Origin: Marisa cornuarietis
Taxonomy: Eukaryota > Mollusca > Gastropoda > Architaenioglossa > Ampullariidae
Direction of reading: 5' to 3'
Assembly (NCBI GenBank): GCA_004794655.1
Contig: SMMW01000003.1
Location: 18,246,501 to 18,310,500 of the forward strand
Length of the DNA: 64,000 nt
Shown piece by piece: positions 1-11,484 of this stretch. Each line of letters starts with the position of its first letter. The first letter of the stretch is position 1. The notes beneath the pieces are model-generated. The model worked only from the letters and a program-made list of their open reading frames with translations. It was not told the origin of the DNA and searched no databases. The position numbers and the translations under genes were made by a program.

Positions 1-640
1 TTCTCCACATCCTCAAGCACTTGTTCTCGACCTCCTCAAGCACTTGTTCTCGACCTCCTCAAGCACTTGTTCTCGAAAGCCTGGATTCTCCTCTCAGTAC
101 CGGCAAGCAGAGTCCACGTTTCACATCCATAAAGTAGGATCCGTTCTATGAGGGACTGATTGCACTTTGTAGTAATCCTGATGTTATGGCTGTGCCAGAC
201 TCTGTGTAGTCTAACCATTGCCGCTGTTGCTGTCGCGATCCTGATGCCGATATTTGTCGTGGAGCTGCCGTCTTTGGAGGAGGTGACTCCCAAATAATTA
301 AAGTTGCTCATCTTTTCGCCCCCTACTTCGTTCATTTAGATCTCTGCTTTGGCGATTCCAACGACTATGAGTTTATTCTTCTCAGTGCTGGTCTCCATTC
401 CATAGGCGTTCGATTTGTCTCTTAGTCTGTTGGTAAGGTCTTGCAACTCTCTGCTATGAGATCGTCTGCAAAGTGTACGTTGCAAATCTGCCTTCCACCG
501 ATCGAAATGGAAGTGTGATTGTCGTGGAGAGTTTCACGCCTGACGTCAGCAAGAAAGATGGCGAGAAAGAGACGCGTGGTGACGACAGCTGACTGGTGAT
601 GCCACCACACGGAACGAGTCTGGCAAACAGAACAGCATAT
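1..640 (-). mobile_element. Decayed LINE reverse-transcriptase fragment
   Basis: Read on the minus strand, this carries consecutive pieces of a non-LTR retrotransposon reverse transcriptase. About 475-610 gives HTSISIGGRQICNVHFADD, which holds the FADD catalytic motif. About 340-430 gives NAYGMETSTEKNKLIVVG. About 36-300 gives a YLGV motif and LLYGCETWTLL followed by RRIQAFENKCLRR, the usual C-terminal part of this RT class. The pieces lie in different frames: there is a frameshift just after FADD and a stop near 336, so it is dead. The 5' part of the element and any endonuclease are not seen, and the 3' end runs off the window. The family resembles the RTE-like LINEs common in molluscs; that assignment is inference. 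Confidence 0.85.
8..76. repeat. 23-bp tandem triplication inside the LINE tail
   Basis: Three near-perfect copies of a 23-bp unit (TCCTCAAGCACTTGTTCTCG plus 3 bases) lie head to tail. On the minus strand they repeat the part of the RT that reads ENKCLRR. The duplication is therefore local expansion inside the dead LINE copy. Confidence 0.85.
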
Positions 641-650
641 GTAAAGAATG

Positions 651-3600
651 ATATATATATATATATAAGCCTCAGGTGCGGTCTGTAATAATACAAAAAA
701 ATCTTGCAGACCTACAAGTGGATAAGAAAGACGATCCTGCTCAATTGCACGAGGAATGGCAGGAGGACTGTAATGCTGTTGGTGAGGGCATAAGACGGGA
801 ACACCGAACAAGTCCTGTTTCGGAATGTGTTCGGTGATTGAGCCAGATCCAGATACCTCCGTAAGTTGCAGGTGGCCGGGTAGACGGAGGCTCACCTGAG
901 CATCAAGCCAGACCAGCCGGGTGTTGACCAGTGACGATGTTATTCCCTGCGCGTGTCCTCAATGATCTTTGACATCTGGTGACTTTGACAGGCGACCTTT
1001 TCCTCGCACATCCGATTAGTTTTAGCATCCTTAAAAAGTCTGCATTATTCATAACTTTACAGGATAAAAACAAACATAAAATCGCTAAGTTTACGGGATG
1101 ACGAGAAGGGTGGAGAGAAAACGGGTGCAGAAGCAACGGGATAGCAAACATTTCGAGATCGGGGGGAAGCGGGGGAGGGGGGAAGTTTGAAGTCATATGA
1201 ACGAAACAGGTCAAGATAGTCGGTTTTTGTTGAGTTCTGTGCACGTGACAAAGTTTAACAAATCCCCCCTCCCGCCCCCATCGCAAATAAGTGAAGGCCG
1301 ATAACATCATTGCGTCTTTCAGTTACCCCGCATCTGGAAGCTCCTCAAGGCACAAAGCAGTAAATTGTGCGTTGGTATTTGTGAAGACGAGAAGAGAATT
1401 ATTCACTGTCCTGACAAAGTCCTACTTTGTTCGCGACGTCCTCGGGATCTATAAAGTCGCATACATTAGCCCCAAACAGACAATGTACCCGATGTGTACT
1501 GTCAAGGAATAGAAGGTACTCCGGGTAGCAAGCGCCTACAGAAACAAAATCCCTGTCGCACAGGCGAGGGCCTTTCTTTCGCTTGTCAGTGAGAAACCCT
1601 GCAGCTAAGCTCTTCCATTGTGCCGAGGGCGGGACGTGCGACGCCGCACACTAGCAGGTCGGACGGTCAATTGTTAACCACAGCTTCTGTCTGTGACTTG
1701 CTGATTTCTGGCTCTACATTCCTTTTTACTTCGCAGTCAGCAGATTGCTCATTTTTAGATGTACAATTTTTTTTATACACAAGCGATCAGTAACTTGCGT
1801 CCTCGATTTGGTTGGGTACTAGAGATTTACGTGACACAGATGGAGGTTCACGTGACATGATGACGACGTGATGATCAGAAGTGATGACAGAAACTGAGAC
1901 AAACAGGAAACAAAGCTACAGACCAAAACATCTCCAGGGGCAGCATTTAAGCAACAAATCCTTATTTGATTTCTGCCGATATGACATGGACTTGCAATGT
2001 TGGGTAATTAATACACAGCGGTACACTGCCATCCCATTGTCTTTTTCTACTGAAATCGCTATCATGACATCACGACAGTGTGACAGCTGGAGCTGTGACA
2101 CCGGAGCAGAGTGACGGTGCTTTATCCCTGTGCAGCTGTTTTGACTGACGAGTCGAGGGCCATGACATCATCAATCAAGCAATTGTCCCTCCAGGAACTG
2201 GAAATCCCGAGAAAATGCAGATGCACCTGACAGTTGCACTTGAGACTGAGCCATAAAGAGGTCATGTTGTACGTACGTGACTCGAGGTGTGAAAGACTAG
2301 GTCACCCGGTCAGTAATGACATACACCACATACAGGCAGCAACCTGGTCACACACAAGTGTGGGCTTCAGTCAAACAGCGCGATACGTCACTGCTAGCGC
2401 CATCCCAATGTTTCAGTGGGTGACACTCAACAGCTTACCTGGACTCATGCGAGACAGGGCGATGCAACCCATTCATCAAACGTCAGGGAAAACCATGTTC
2501 TCCGGGTGGAGGCTGCACAAGATTGGGAAATTCCCTCGGTTGCACCAAGAAACCCTACACCATGAAATGAAAAATATCCCTCGCCAAGCTGGCAGACGAT
2601 TGCCTGTTTATTTACAAAAAAGGCGGTCCTTAGGATTACTGGGTTTTCTCCTTTTGAAATGATGGGCTTTAAGGGCAGGGTATTCGAACCCCTGTAACTC
2701 CCGAAACGAGGAAACACGTGAGAAACTGATTGCGTTCAAAGTGTTACTGTTGCATAAACTTCTACTTGACATGAGATATCGGATATTGTGAGCAAAATGT
2801 CACCTTGTTGTCGCGGTTACGTGTCAGTGAAATGTTTTATAAGTCACCTACATTTCTGGGTTACCATTTGGATAAAACAAAACACTCCCCACCCTAACAA
2901 AAGTCGCCATTACAACAGTTCCTCAGAGCTCCACGCCCTTCACATAAGGTCACAGCTATGAACGAGCTGAGCTTCATTTACCGAAGATCTACATACCCTT
3001 TTCCATTACATCTGTGGGTTGTTCAGGATACACGGGTAATGCAACTTTCGTGTTCTCCTACATGAGGTCACATCGTCTACAAGGACAATGTCGAGATTCA
3101 TTGGCCAATGACTCCCAAGGCCAAACGGATATTTTTTAATCCGTTGCAGACATTATGTTGACATGCTCCATTGATTTTAGATTTCAATAAGTTCTTAAGT
3201 AAAATCCTCTGAGAGCTGTGATCGACAAACACAAGGTCAGCCAGGTGAGCCACATCGCGGACCACGATCGTAACTTGTCGGGCCCCTTAAGAAGGCGTAC
3301 AGCAGAGACCAGCGACGCTCGCCACCACACCGGGCTGTACAGCAGGTTTCGTCACCACGACCAGAAACAACTTGCCCATGATCGAGCTACCAGCGTGAAA
3401 ACTTTACACCACAGCGGTAGAGTAACTTTACCTTGTCTATTAGACTTTCAAGAACGTGCCCACTGTTTTAATGCTCCTATAAGAAAGAAAGAAAGAAAGA
3501 AAGGACAAACAGCAACAAGAACAAGTAGTTTAACGGCTCCTGCATGCGCATGCACATCTGAACATGCGCAGAGGGCCTGGATGTAGATTTCTGCCTGTTG

Positions 3601-6600
3601 ACTGTTAGCAGAATATCAAGATGGACATAGAAAATATATCCGACGTCTCTGAACGTCTCGCTTGTCACGTGGCAACGTGGTCACCTTGATTGACTTTGCA
3701 GGTCCTCTTAAATGAGCATGATCCCCGCCACGGATAAGGACTTGGGGTTTGCTTTTGCTCGGTCACTACCGACCCCGCACATGGCTGGACTGGGGCTGGA
3801 CATGCTGCTGTCACGTGCCTGGGATCGCGTTTGAGGACATATCGTACAAACGATCTCCAAACATTTACTGCACGGACCTTCATTACTGGATAAGCGACTC
3901 AGGTTCATGTCCGGCTTAAGTCTCGGCTTTCCTTTAGACAGGCTTCGTGTTTCCGGTTCTTTGTTTGCATACATTACATAAATTCTTAAAGTAGATGTTT
4001 TGTTTTCGTAACAAAACACTCTATACAATTGTTTCCAAAAAGTCAAAAACAATGTTTTTTAATTGTTAGTGGTAAAACAAGTCAATAGCATCTGTTGTGA
4101 CGATGTTTATATTTTATAAAATTGTCGTAAAATCTAAATGCATTTTCTACAAACAAACAGAACACATTTTACAGAAAACACTGTTTATTTTGCAATTAAC
4201 CTTCTTTAACAAGGTTCTGATGACAGAAAAGCTTAATTACTCACTTCTAAAATTTCTTCAACGTTAGGAAGATCCCCCATTTTGACAGAAAACGGAAGCG
4301 AAAGCCCTTCGTTTATACTTTATAGGGTTTGTTAGGATTGGTCACTCCTATAATAGAGCAAAGAAGCAACGAATGAGAGACACTTATCCAGTGAATGAAG
4401 GTCCGTGATGTAATGTGTACAGTCCTGTCCTGAAATTCATGGGGCTCTAAATTACAGGGAATGTCCGCACTTTCTAAGCATCAGGAAATTAGTCAAAGGG
4501 TGGTGCTCAAAGTTGACCTACTTCTTGTAGGAAATGTCTACTCTAAGGTTGACCTACCTATCCGACCTTGAGGGTCACAGACAGCTTCTACAAGACTAAC
4601 AGTTTGTGAGATGAACAGCTCTGGGGCCAACACATTTCTAATTTTAACCACTTTTTAGGCTTAAATCCATTTAGATAATCAGTTTAAGGTGCACACCACA
4701 ATTTTATAATTTTTAAAAGTAAAACTTCTTTAAGTAAGATAAAGCTGTTTAAGTCTGACTTTCAGTCCTGTCAGTACAATTTTTGTATGTTTTTGTGCAA
4801 TGCAGAGAATGGCAGAGAAGAGATTTTTCTTCTCTAGAACAGTTTTAAGGCTTAGAAACATGTTGTGCAACTAGCGCCAGAACGCCAGTGAACATCTCTA
4901 CATCCATTACATTCTGCTCAATAACCACATAGTCAAAGTATAAAGGTCTACCGCCATAGTTTTTTTTCTTTAATTGAGACCTAGTCAAGAAACTGTGTTA
5001 TAACGTCCTTCTGTCCACTCCAACGAAACGTTGTGAAGAGAATGTTTGAAAGTAACCTGCGCCATATATTTCGGTTTCTGGGAATTCCCCATCATGTACA
5101 GTCCCATGCTAACTGTGCTTACTTCCGCAAGAAATAATTATGTAAACGTTTTATTAATTTTTTTTACTTTTTCATTCTTCTACTAACTGTAATTTCTTCA
5201 GATTTTCTAACTTTTTTTTTGGTTTATTGTCTGGTGGTGGATGTTTATTGTTGTTATAAATTGTTATTGATTTTGGAACTTTTGATGTCATCTGTTCTGG
5301 TACTCCTTATTAACTGGTCTAGAAGGGTTGGAAGTCTCAGTCTGCATGGTGTTCCTCAGCAAACCCAGCCCACAAATTTTAACAAGTCGTTACAATTTAT
5401 CCCGACCAAACGACAGACAATTAACTGAATTACCACCAGTTTTCAAAAACATGCCATCCTCCATTCAATACACAAAGATCTCATTTAAGCTCTCATTCTA
5501 TCCAATTTTTCAATGCACCGTGAAAGCGGTGAAACCCGCACCGACCTCCCTACGAGCAAATGTAAGGGAGCGCAGCTCTTACCGGGTTTTTATTCAGGTC
5601 CACAACCGCGGGTGCAACGTACACTTGACTTTCTGAAAAGTTAGTGACCTTCTTTAACTCGTGACTACATAGAGGGATCCATCCAGCATGGATGGTGATA
5701 GTCCAGTGGAGAGAGAGGAGACAGACGCCGCACTGTTTATACAGCATTCCACTCGCTTGCTCTCCCATGAGACACCTTTCACTTACCTGGTGCTGCCAGC
5801 GGTGTGCGGTTTGTTCCGATGTTGTCTCAGCTTGTCATTTGAAGAAGTGAGTTGGTGCAAACCACTTGTGTGTCTTGTGCTGGGACTAGAAATTGAAATG
5901 TAGTAGCTATTGAGAAGACTGTGTGCTCGGCTTGTGACAACGCCATGTTGCCCTCATCTCCTCCAAACCCGACCCTCACCTGCCACGCCTGCTACACTGG
6001 CCTTCGTTTGTTGGCGAAGTTTCCTACGTTGCAAATAATCTGACCAGAACAAATGTTACAGTGTGACCAAATACAGAAGACTCGCTCTTCACGAAGACAC
6101 GGCAAACACTTTGGTGTATGAGCTGTGTCGCAACTACAGTGTATTTACCATCGTTGGTGTGTTTTCTTGAAACGCAAGACAGTCATGTTTCAAATCTGTA
6201 TTATGTCTATATTTTTTTCTCTGTCGCTTAAAAAGTAATACGAATTTTTATCTTCTCAACATAAATTCATTAACATTTTGACCATATCAAGGACTACGTG
6301 AGGATTAGTGGGTGCAAAAATGTTTGAATCACTGGAGTGAAACTAATGGACAGACCCTATAGCTCTCGTCAAGCTCTGCTTGAAACCAATTTAAATGCAA
6401 TGTTAGAGCTCGTAAGACGATACTGCCTCAATTTGTGACACCCTGTCATTGTACTTTTGTATTTTACAATACAATGCGTCTTTATTGTCTACTACTGTCC
6501 ACAATAGAGGGAAAAAATCCTTTGTTGTGAGCTCCTATAATAAATAAACTACAACAAAATACGGTTACGCACACCTACACTCACGCTTAACCCACCAGCA

Positions 6601-6650
6601 ACGATTTTCAGGGCCACACCATAATTACTGCTGTGTGCTACTATTATTCA
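651..6650. other. Intergenic, no gene recognised
   Basis: About 6 kb of unique-looking non-coding sequence. Open frames of 60-140 codons occur on both strands, but none shows a known domain, a sensible splice framework or biased composition. A short (AT)n run sits at 651-666 and a (GAAA)n run at about 3481-3502. A weak RT-like LADD motif on the plus strand near 2588-2625 is too short to call. Confidence 0.6.
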
Positions 6651-6659
6651 TTTGTCACT

Positions 6660-7480
6660 CATTTTCAAGAGTGATACTGCAATTGATAAAAAAGTATTTG
6701 GCAAAAGCACTCTTTATGGCGACCAGATGTTTTCATCTGTGTAGCATTTAGGAATGGTAAGGTAGTGGGCGAGAGAGGACTGATAATGACAATAATGATA
6801 AGGACAGCGTTTAACCTCACATTCCTTGTGTAAAGGTCACCAAATGGTCTTTGGGAAAAGCCTATGATCTTGCTAGCAGTCTTGACCACCCTCATTAAAC
6901 AAACTTTATCCTTGATGGAACGAACCCTAAGCTAAACTAAACAGATTGGATGTTAAAATGCTTTCGATCAGGCTGCGAAATAGCGACTCAGTAACAGGTC
7001 TGCTGGCCTCGACATTCCTCAGTTGCCGGAGCAGGCGTTGATGTACTTTCCTAGAAACCATGTCGGGGTTCTTTTTTTCCCCGCGGAAGGATAATTTGCT
7101 TTTTAGCACTGTGCACGTGTTCTACCGTCTCATTTCCAATAATCACTGACAGATATAGAGACAGGTTGATGTTTCCTTCCACAAAGGACCAGTTCTTTGG
7201 TTTTAGAAAAATTGACCATCAAAAACACTTTCCCCAAACCACGAATTTAATTTTGTCAGCTAGTATTTTGTTCTTGAGTCAACCAACCAACGCCATATCA
7301 TCTGCAAACTTAATCAACGATAAGGCGCAACTGGAAAAATCTGTCCAGACTTCATTGGTATAGATGGGGAAAAAAATTAGTGACAAAATACACCCAGGCG
7401 GGGCCCCTGTATTTATGACCAGAGTGTTCGAGACTATGCCTCCCACGAGACCAGCATTGACTAATTAGCTGCACGCAACC
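6660..7480 (-). mobile_element. Decayed LINE (RT domain to C-terminus), second family
   Basis: Minus-strand translation gives, in order, an RT palm stretch at about 7450-7260: NTGAPPGCILSLIFF, then IYTNEVW, then LIKFADDMALVG with the FADD active site. NFSKTKELVLCGR follows at about 7170-7215. Next come KVHQRLLRQLRNVEASRP and SLFRSLIESILTSN at 6930-7060. Last is VVKTASKIIGFSQ with ARNVRLNAV-like text at 6780-6895. This order matches the end of CR1/Rex-like non-LTR retrotransposon polyproteins. Frame changes and stops (one directly after ALVG) show it is a fossil. No 5' end or target duplication was found. Confidence 0.8.
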
Positions 7481-7489
7481 CTCTCCACG

Positions 7490-9650
7490 CAAGGGAACGG
7501 GGTTAAGTTATTTTGCTCATTGACTTTTTGGTACTAAAGTAATGGTTGAGGTCAGGAACAAATGAAACAAACGTGCGATCATTAGGTTCGGCTACTGAGC
7601 ACCGTCCTTTCAGACCGTCCGCTCTGTAGTCTTTCAAAGGATGTCTCCTGGTGAGGCATTCTCGTCCACTGTAATCTCACACGGTGAGAGGGAATAACAA
7701 AGCAATTCACACTCGTGAGAAAAATCCTATACATCGAACCTGGCATTACCAAAGTCTACAGCAGCAGGTTGTGTCTCCTGTCATTTCGTTACGTGACTAA
7801 TCATTTTGTTTAGTCCAAGCCATGACTCGTGTGCGCTTCCTCCCTTTAGCCTCTTCTCCACTTTGTTTGTAATAGTCATTCTTTGCCAGCCTGATTTTCT
7901 CTTGAAATTCTTTGTTCAGATCTCGTACCTGTCCCATGTTATCCTAGATAAAATGCAAGAAATACCAACTTTGCATGGATTTTCTTGAACCGCTTTGGTT
8001 CATTGATTTTAAAACTGAGGTAGGTTTCAATCTGTTTATGTTCCATACTGGTTTATATGAGTGGTAAGATGGCTGCGTGTGGCTTGAGAAAGTTATTTTA
8101 CTGCGCCGAGTATGGTCTTCCCAGTAGTTTTATATAAGTGATTTGCATCCACAAGCGTGTTGTGTACATCTGGGAGGGTTTTGTGCATGTGTTTCAAGAA
8201 CGGATGGGATTTTTCTCTCAAATTTTCGGACCTAGCAAAAGTGTTGCACTGTAGTAGACCTTTAAACCTCTGGAGTCCTCGTCTAGTCCACGACGCGCCC
8301 CATCACAAGGTTATTGCTGTGCGAAGACAGCGCCAGGCTGGCGCTTTCATATATTATCATATGCTAGAGAGAAGAAAAGCTCGAGACTTGCCTGACATTA
8401 AACGATGACAGATGACTGAAAGAGTGGGGGTGTCACGCTAAGTGGGTTTGTGACATGGACGCGAACCTCCGGCGCCAGACGTTGGCAAACCGGGCGAGAG
8501 AGCCCCCAACCCTTCTTCCTTCCTCCTGCACAGAAACAATGGTGCCACGAGAGGGCATAGTGTGGCGCCTAGTTTAAATTTCCTCGGTCTGGGCTGGACG
8601 AGGGTTTCCGTCTTCAAAATATAAAAATACTCGTAAATTTGTGGTGGTGAGGCCTTTTATGTATGGCAATGGAGATAAAAAGGATCGTGGAACACGGCTC
8701 CTCTTGCACTCCGGACACACACACACACACACAGAGCGACATATGCACAGATGTATAACACAAACGTAAAAAAAAAAAAATGCCAACTTTAAGCTGTTGA
8801 TCGTTAACCATAGGCAGTTGAAGCCAGGTTTATATGGTTCATTAAAAGAATACAACGCATACCTGTTTATCTACAAGAGCGATGGACGATTATTCATGCA
8901 TATCACCTTCACCTCAATTTATGAGTTTGACCTTTGCTGGTTTTGATGAGGGGCTCGTCGGTACGTATATAGTATCTCATCGTCTGTGCTTACTACGAAA
9001 TGAATTGTCGTCGAAACATTGTCAGCAAATTTCATGCAGCCTCAGTTTCAAATGCCCAACCTCGACCGTTTCTCGTGATTTTTTTTTTAATACTACCAAC
9101 TGTTTAGTGGAAATTTGCAGCAGACGACAGGCGCCGCTAGTTTCAGAGACGTGTGATCCTTCATCGACATCAACATTGCCTTTCACTTTCAAAGGTCTTC
9201 ATTTTACCAAATGTCAATGAACAAATACTTGATCACTCTACTATTGAATATTCGTAAATGTGGTTTAGTTTGCCTTCTTGAAGTTCAGCGCGTATAGTTT
9301 CCTTCAAAATCTTGATGACAACGAATAGTATGCGAATTCGTTACGATTGTGCTAAGCACTGTTTCATAGTTAGACTGCTACCAAGCATTTCCAATGTTGT
9401 TGTCAAATAAGGCAATAGTTTTTTTCGAATGCACTTTTTTCCTGTCAGTTTTACAGTTTGTCACCGTTATCCCCACTTTGTTGCATATTTGCTGGTGAAA
9501 CAGCAAATGAAGTTAGGATGCAATAAAAATTTGCAATAAAATGCACCATTTTTTCCTGCCAGAGTTGGCAACAAAAAAAAATCAAGAGCTTCACCCAAAA
9601 ATTAAATTCCTTTTAAAAATTCATTGCCCCATTCTAAAGCAAGATAACCC
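7490..9650. other. Intergenic, no gene recognised
   Basis: Non-coding flank. It holds a short (AC)n run at about 8717-8733 and small A- and T-rich runs. The open frames at 8157-8408 (+), 8574-8855 (-) and 8882-9220 (+) have no recognisable motif and are interrupted by low-complexity sequence. Confidence 0.55.
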
Positions 9651-9738
9651 ATGCTTTATTAATTAAAAATAGTGCATGCACCAGATAATAACCAGCTAAT
9701 TTTACTCAAAGATTTCACAAAAATATAGTACATAATAA

Positions 9739-9744
9739 TTTATT
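9739..9744 (-). terminator. Candidate poly(A) signal for the VPS4-like gene
   Basis: TTTATT on the plus strand is AATAAA on the minus strand, about 425 bp beyond the stop codon of the AAA ATPase gene. A second copy lies at 9655-9660. Either could serve; no transcript evidence is available. Confidence 0.4.
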
Positions 9745-10168
9745 AAAAATCTTTGAGAAAAAAAATCCACATTAAACACTTACAGCTCATACCACTTTTT
9801 TTCAATACCAGAGTGTAGTTAAGAATTGTTCAAGGGAAACAACAAAGATTGCTTTACAATAAATATTGTCTTTCTCCCCTGGGGGTGGTTGTGGGGGGGG
9901 GAAGGGGAGGAGAACATTTTTAATCCCTATGAAATGATGTCTACAGACAGAACTCAGTAAGCTGTGGCAAAAGGTTGAATGGCAAGGCTTGAATAATCAC
10001 AGAAGCAGAATCTTTATCATTGGATGAAAACGGTGGTGTATGACAAAATCTTCGCATTAAATCATGTCTAAATTCAAATACTGGAAAAGGGGACAAACTG
10101 TACACGAGACTAAGACACATAAAGTTTTGAACATTACAATTTTAAGCTGAACCACAGTACATAGTTAT

Positions 10169-11470
10169 TTACTCATCTTGGCCAAACTCTTCAGCCCATT
10201 TATTCATCCTTTTTCTCTCTTCCTCTAAGCAGCTAGCTGAAGTTTTGCTCAATGCTCTCTCCACATCCTGAAATGCTACTGCAGGTTCCAATACTCTTTC
10301 AATATTCAAGAGCTCCAAATTTATCTCTATAGCCCCAGGCTCATCAGGTGAACAAGGGGTCAACATATCTTGACTTACATGGTGACCATCCACATCCTTG
10401 CTCACTGATACTTTTACAAAGTGGGTTGCCTCCTGCAGGACTTGCAACGATGCCATCACACACATTCTAGCTAAGCAAATTATATCCGCACCGGTGAAGT
10501 TTTCTGTCTTCAAGCCAACAGACTGTAACTCGTCCTCAGTGAGAGAATGTTTAGCTCCAGCCAGATTCTGAGCAAAGATTCGTGTGCGATCTTTGGCATC
10601 AGGAAGTGTACAGAATATCCTTCGATCAAATCGCCGACGCAGTGTTCCTGTGAGGTACCAAGGTTTCTGGGCAGCAGCAAGTATAACTGGTTGCTGTGGT
10701 GAAGGATTCTGCAGCTGGTTAACCAGCTCACTTTTGATGAGACTAGCAATGCTGTTGGGATCTTCAAGAGACTTGGGTTCACACAGAACATCCAAGTCAT
10801 CAAGCACTAGAACACAAGGGTAGTTTTTCCTGGTCCATTCAAAAGCATCTTTCAATCGCTGTGTATGTGTTTCTGCATCTACATATTTCGAAAGAAAGTC
10901 AGATATACTAAAGTGTAAAAAAGAACAAGAAATGGAGGACTCTATGGCTCTCAAGAGATGTGTCTTCCCAGTACCTGGAGGTCCAAAAAAGAGAACTCCA
11001 CGTCGAATTCTACGAGTATTATCAAAATATCCAGGAAATTTAAGAGGTAAGATGATATTTTCTTCTAAGAACTCTTTACTCTGTGGAAGGCCATGAAAGT
11101 TATTCAAAGTTGGAGTGTACTCTGGAAGATGACTGTATATTTTAATCATTTCTCTTGAGCTTTCATCAAGATTTTGAAAAAACGTTTCTTCTTTGTTGAC
11201 AAATATTGGTGGTGGGACAGCATGTCCTTTTTCAAGGTGATTGCGGATCGCCTCAACCCTCTTTAGATACAGTTTACCTTTTGCCATCAGAAGATCTTGA
11301 ATACGGGAAGGTAGTGGGTCTGTCTTAGCAGCTTGAATTAAAAGTGGAATTCCATCCATATATGCCATGATAGCTGATTTCATATTTCCCTCTTCTTCAA
11401 AATTTAAACCAGTTTGTAAATATTTTACTCCCTTATTTAACAGTCCTCTGGATGTGGTATTAAGAGCCAT
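10169..11470 (-). CDS. VPS4-like MIT-AAA ATPase, single coding exon
   Basis: 433 aa, close to VPS4 (about 440). VPS4 is the hexameric ATPase that disassembles ESCRT-III at endosomes and at cytokinesis. Residues 1-80 form a MIT-like helical domain. The AAA core follows: Walker A GPPGTGKT (163-170), pore-loop SKYVDAE (194-200, Tyr where VPS4 has Trp), Walker B VLVLDDLD (220-227), sensor-1 region ILAAAQ (263-268) and arginine finger RRRFDRR (278-284). The tail WAEEFGQDE matches the VPS4 C-terminus. Two catalytic positions are altered: Asp225 replaces the Walker B Glu and Gln268 replaces the sensor-1 Asn. The coding region has no introns, unlike typical animal VPS4, so an old retrocopy or lineage paralog is likely. 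I start at ATG 11470 because a good acceptor (TCTGTGTGCAG) lies 15-20 nt upstream. The open frame runs on through it, with an in-frame ATG at 11546, but that part looks intronic. Confidence 0.85.
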   Translation of the reverse strand: MALNTTSRGLLNKGVKYLQTGLNFEEEGNMKSAIMAYMDGIPLLIQAAKTDPLPSRIQDLLMAKGKLYLKRVEAIRNHLEKGHAVPPPIFVNKEETFFQNLDESSREMIKIYSHLPEYTPTLNNFHGLPQSKEFLEENIILPLKFPGYFDNTRRIRRGVLFFGPPGTGKTHLLRAIESSISCSFLHFSISDFLSKYVDAETHTQRLKDAFEWTRKNYPCVLVLDDLDVLCEPKSLEDPNSIASLIKSELVNQLQNPSPQQPVILAAAQKPWYLTGTLRRRFDRRIFCTLPDAKDRTRIFAQNLAGAKHSLTEDELQSVGLKTENFTGADIICLARMCVMASLQVLQEATHFVKVSVSKDVDGHHVSQDMLTPCSPDEPGAIEINLELLNIERVLEPAVAFQDVERALSKTSASCLEEERKRMNKWAEEFGQDE

Positions 11471-11484
11471 TCTTAGTACAGTTC

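Noticed and set aside
2588..2625. LADDCLFIYKK on the plus strand, RT-like
   Set aside because: Eleven residues only. No RT motifs before or after in any frame, and a stop follows soon after.
4949..4965. GTCTACCGCCATA, like the start of 5S rRNA
   Set aside because: The match ends after 13 bases and no internal control regions follow.
5770..5800. ACTTACCTGG, like the 5' end of U1 snRNA
   Set aside because: Ten bases only; no Sm site or U1 stem-loops downstream.
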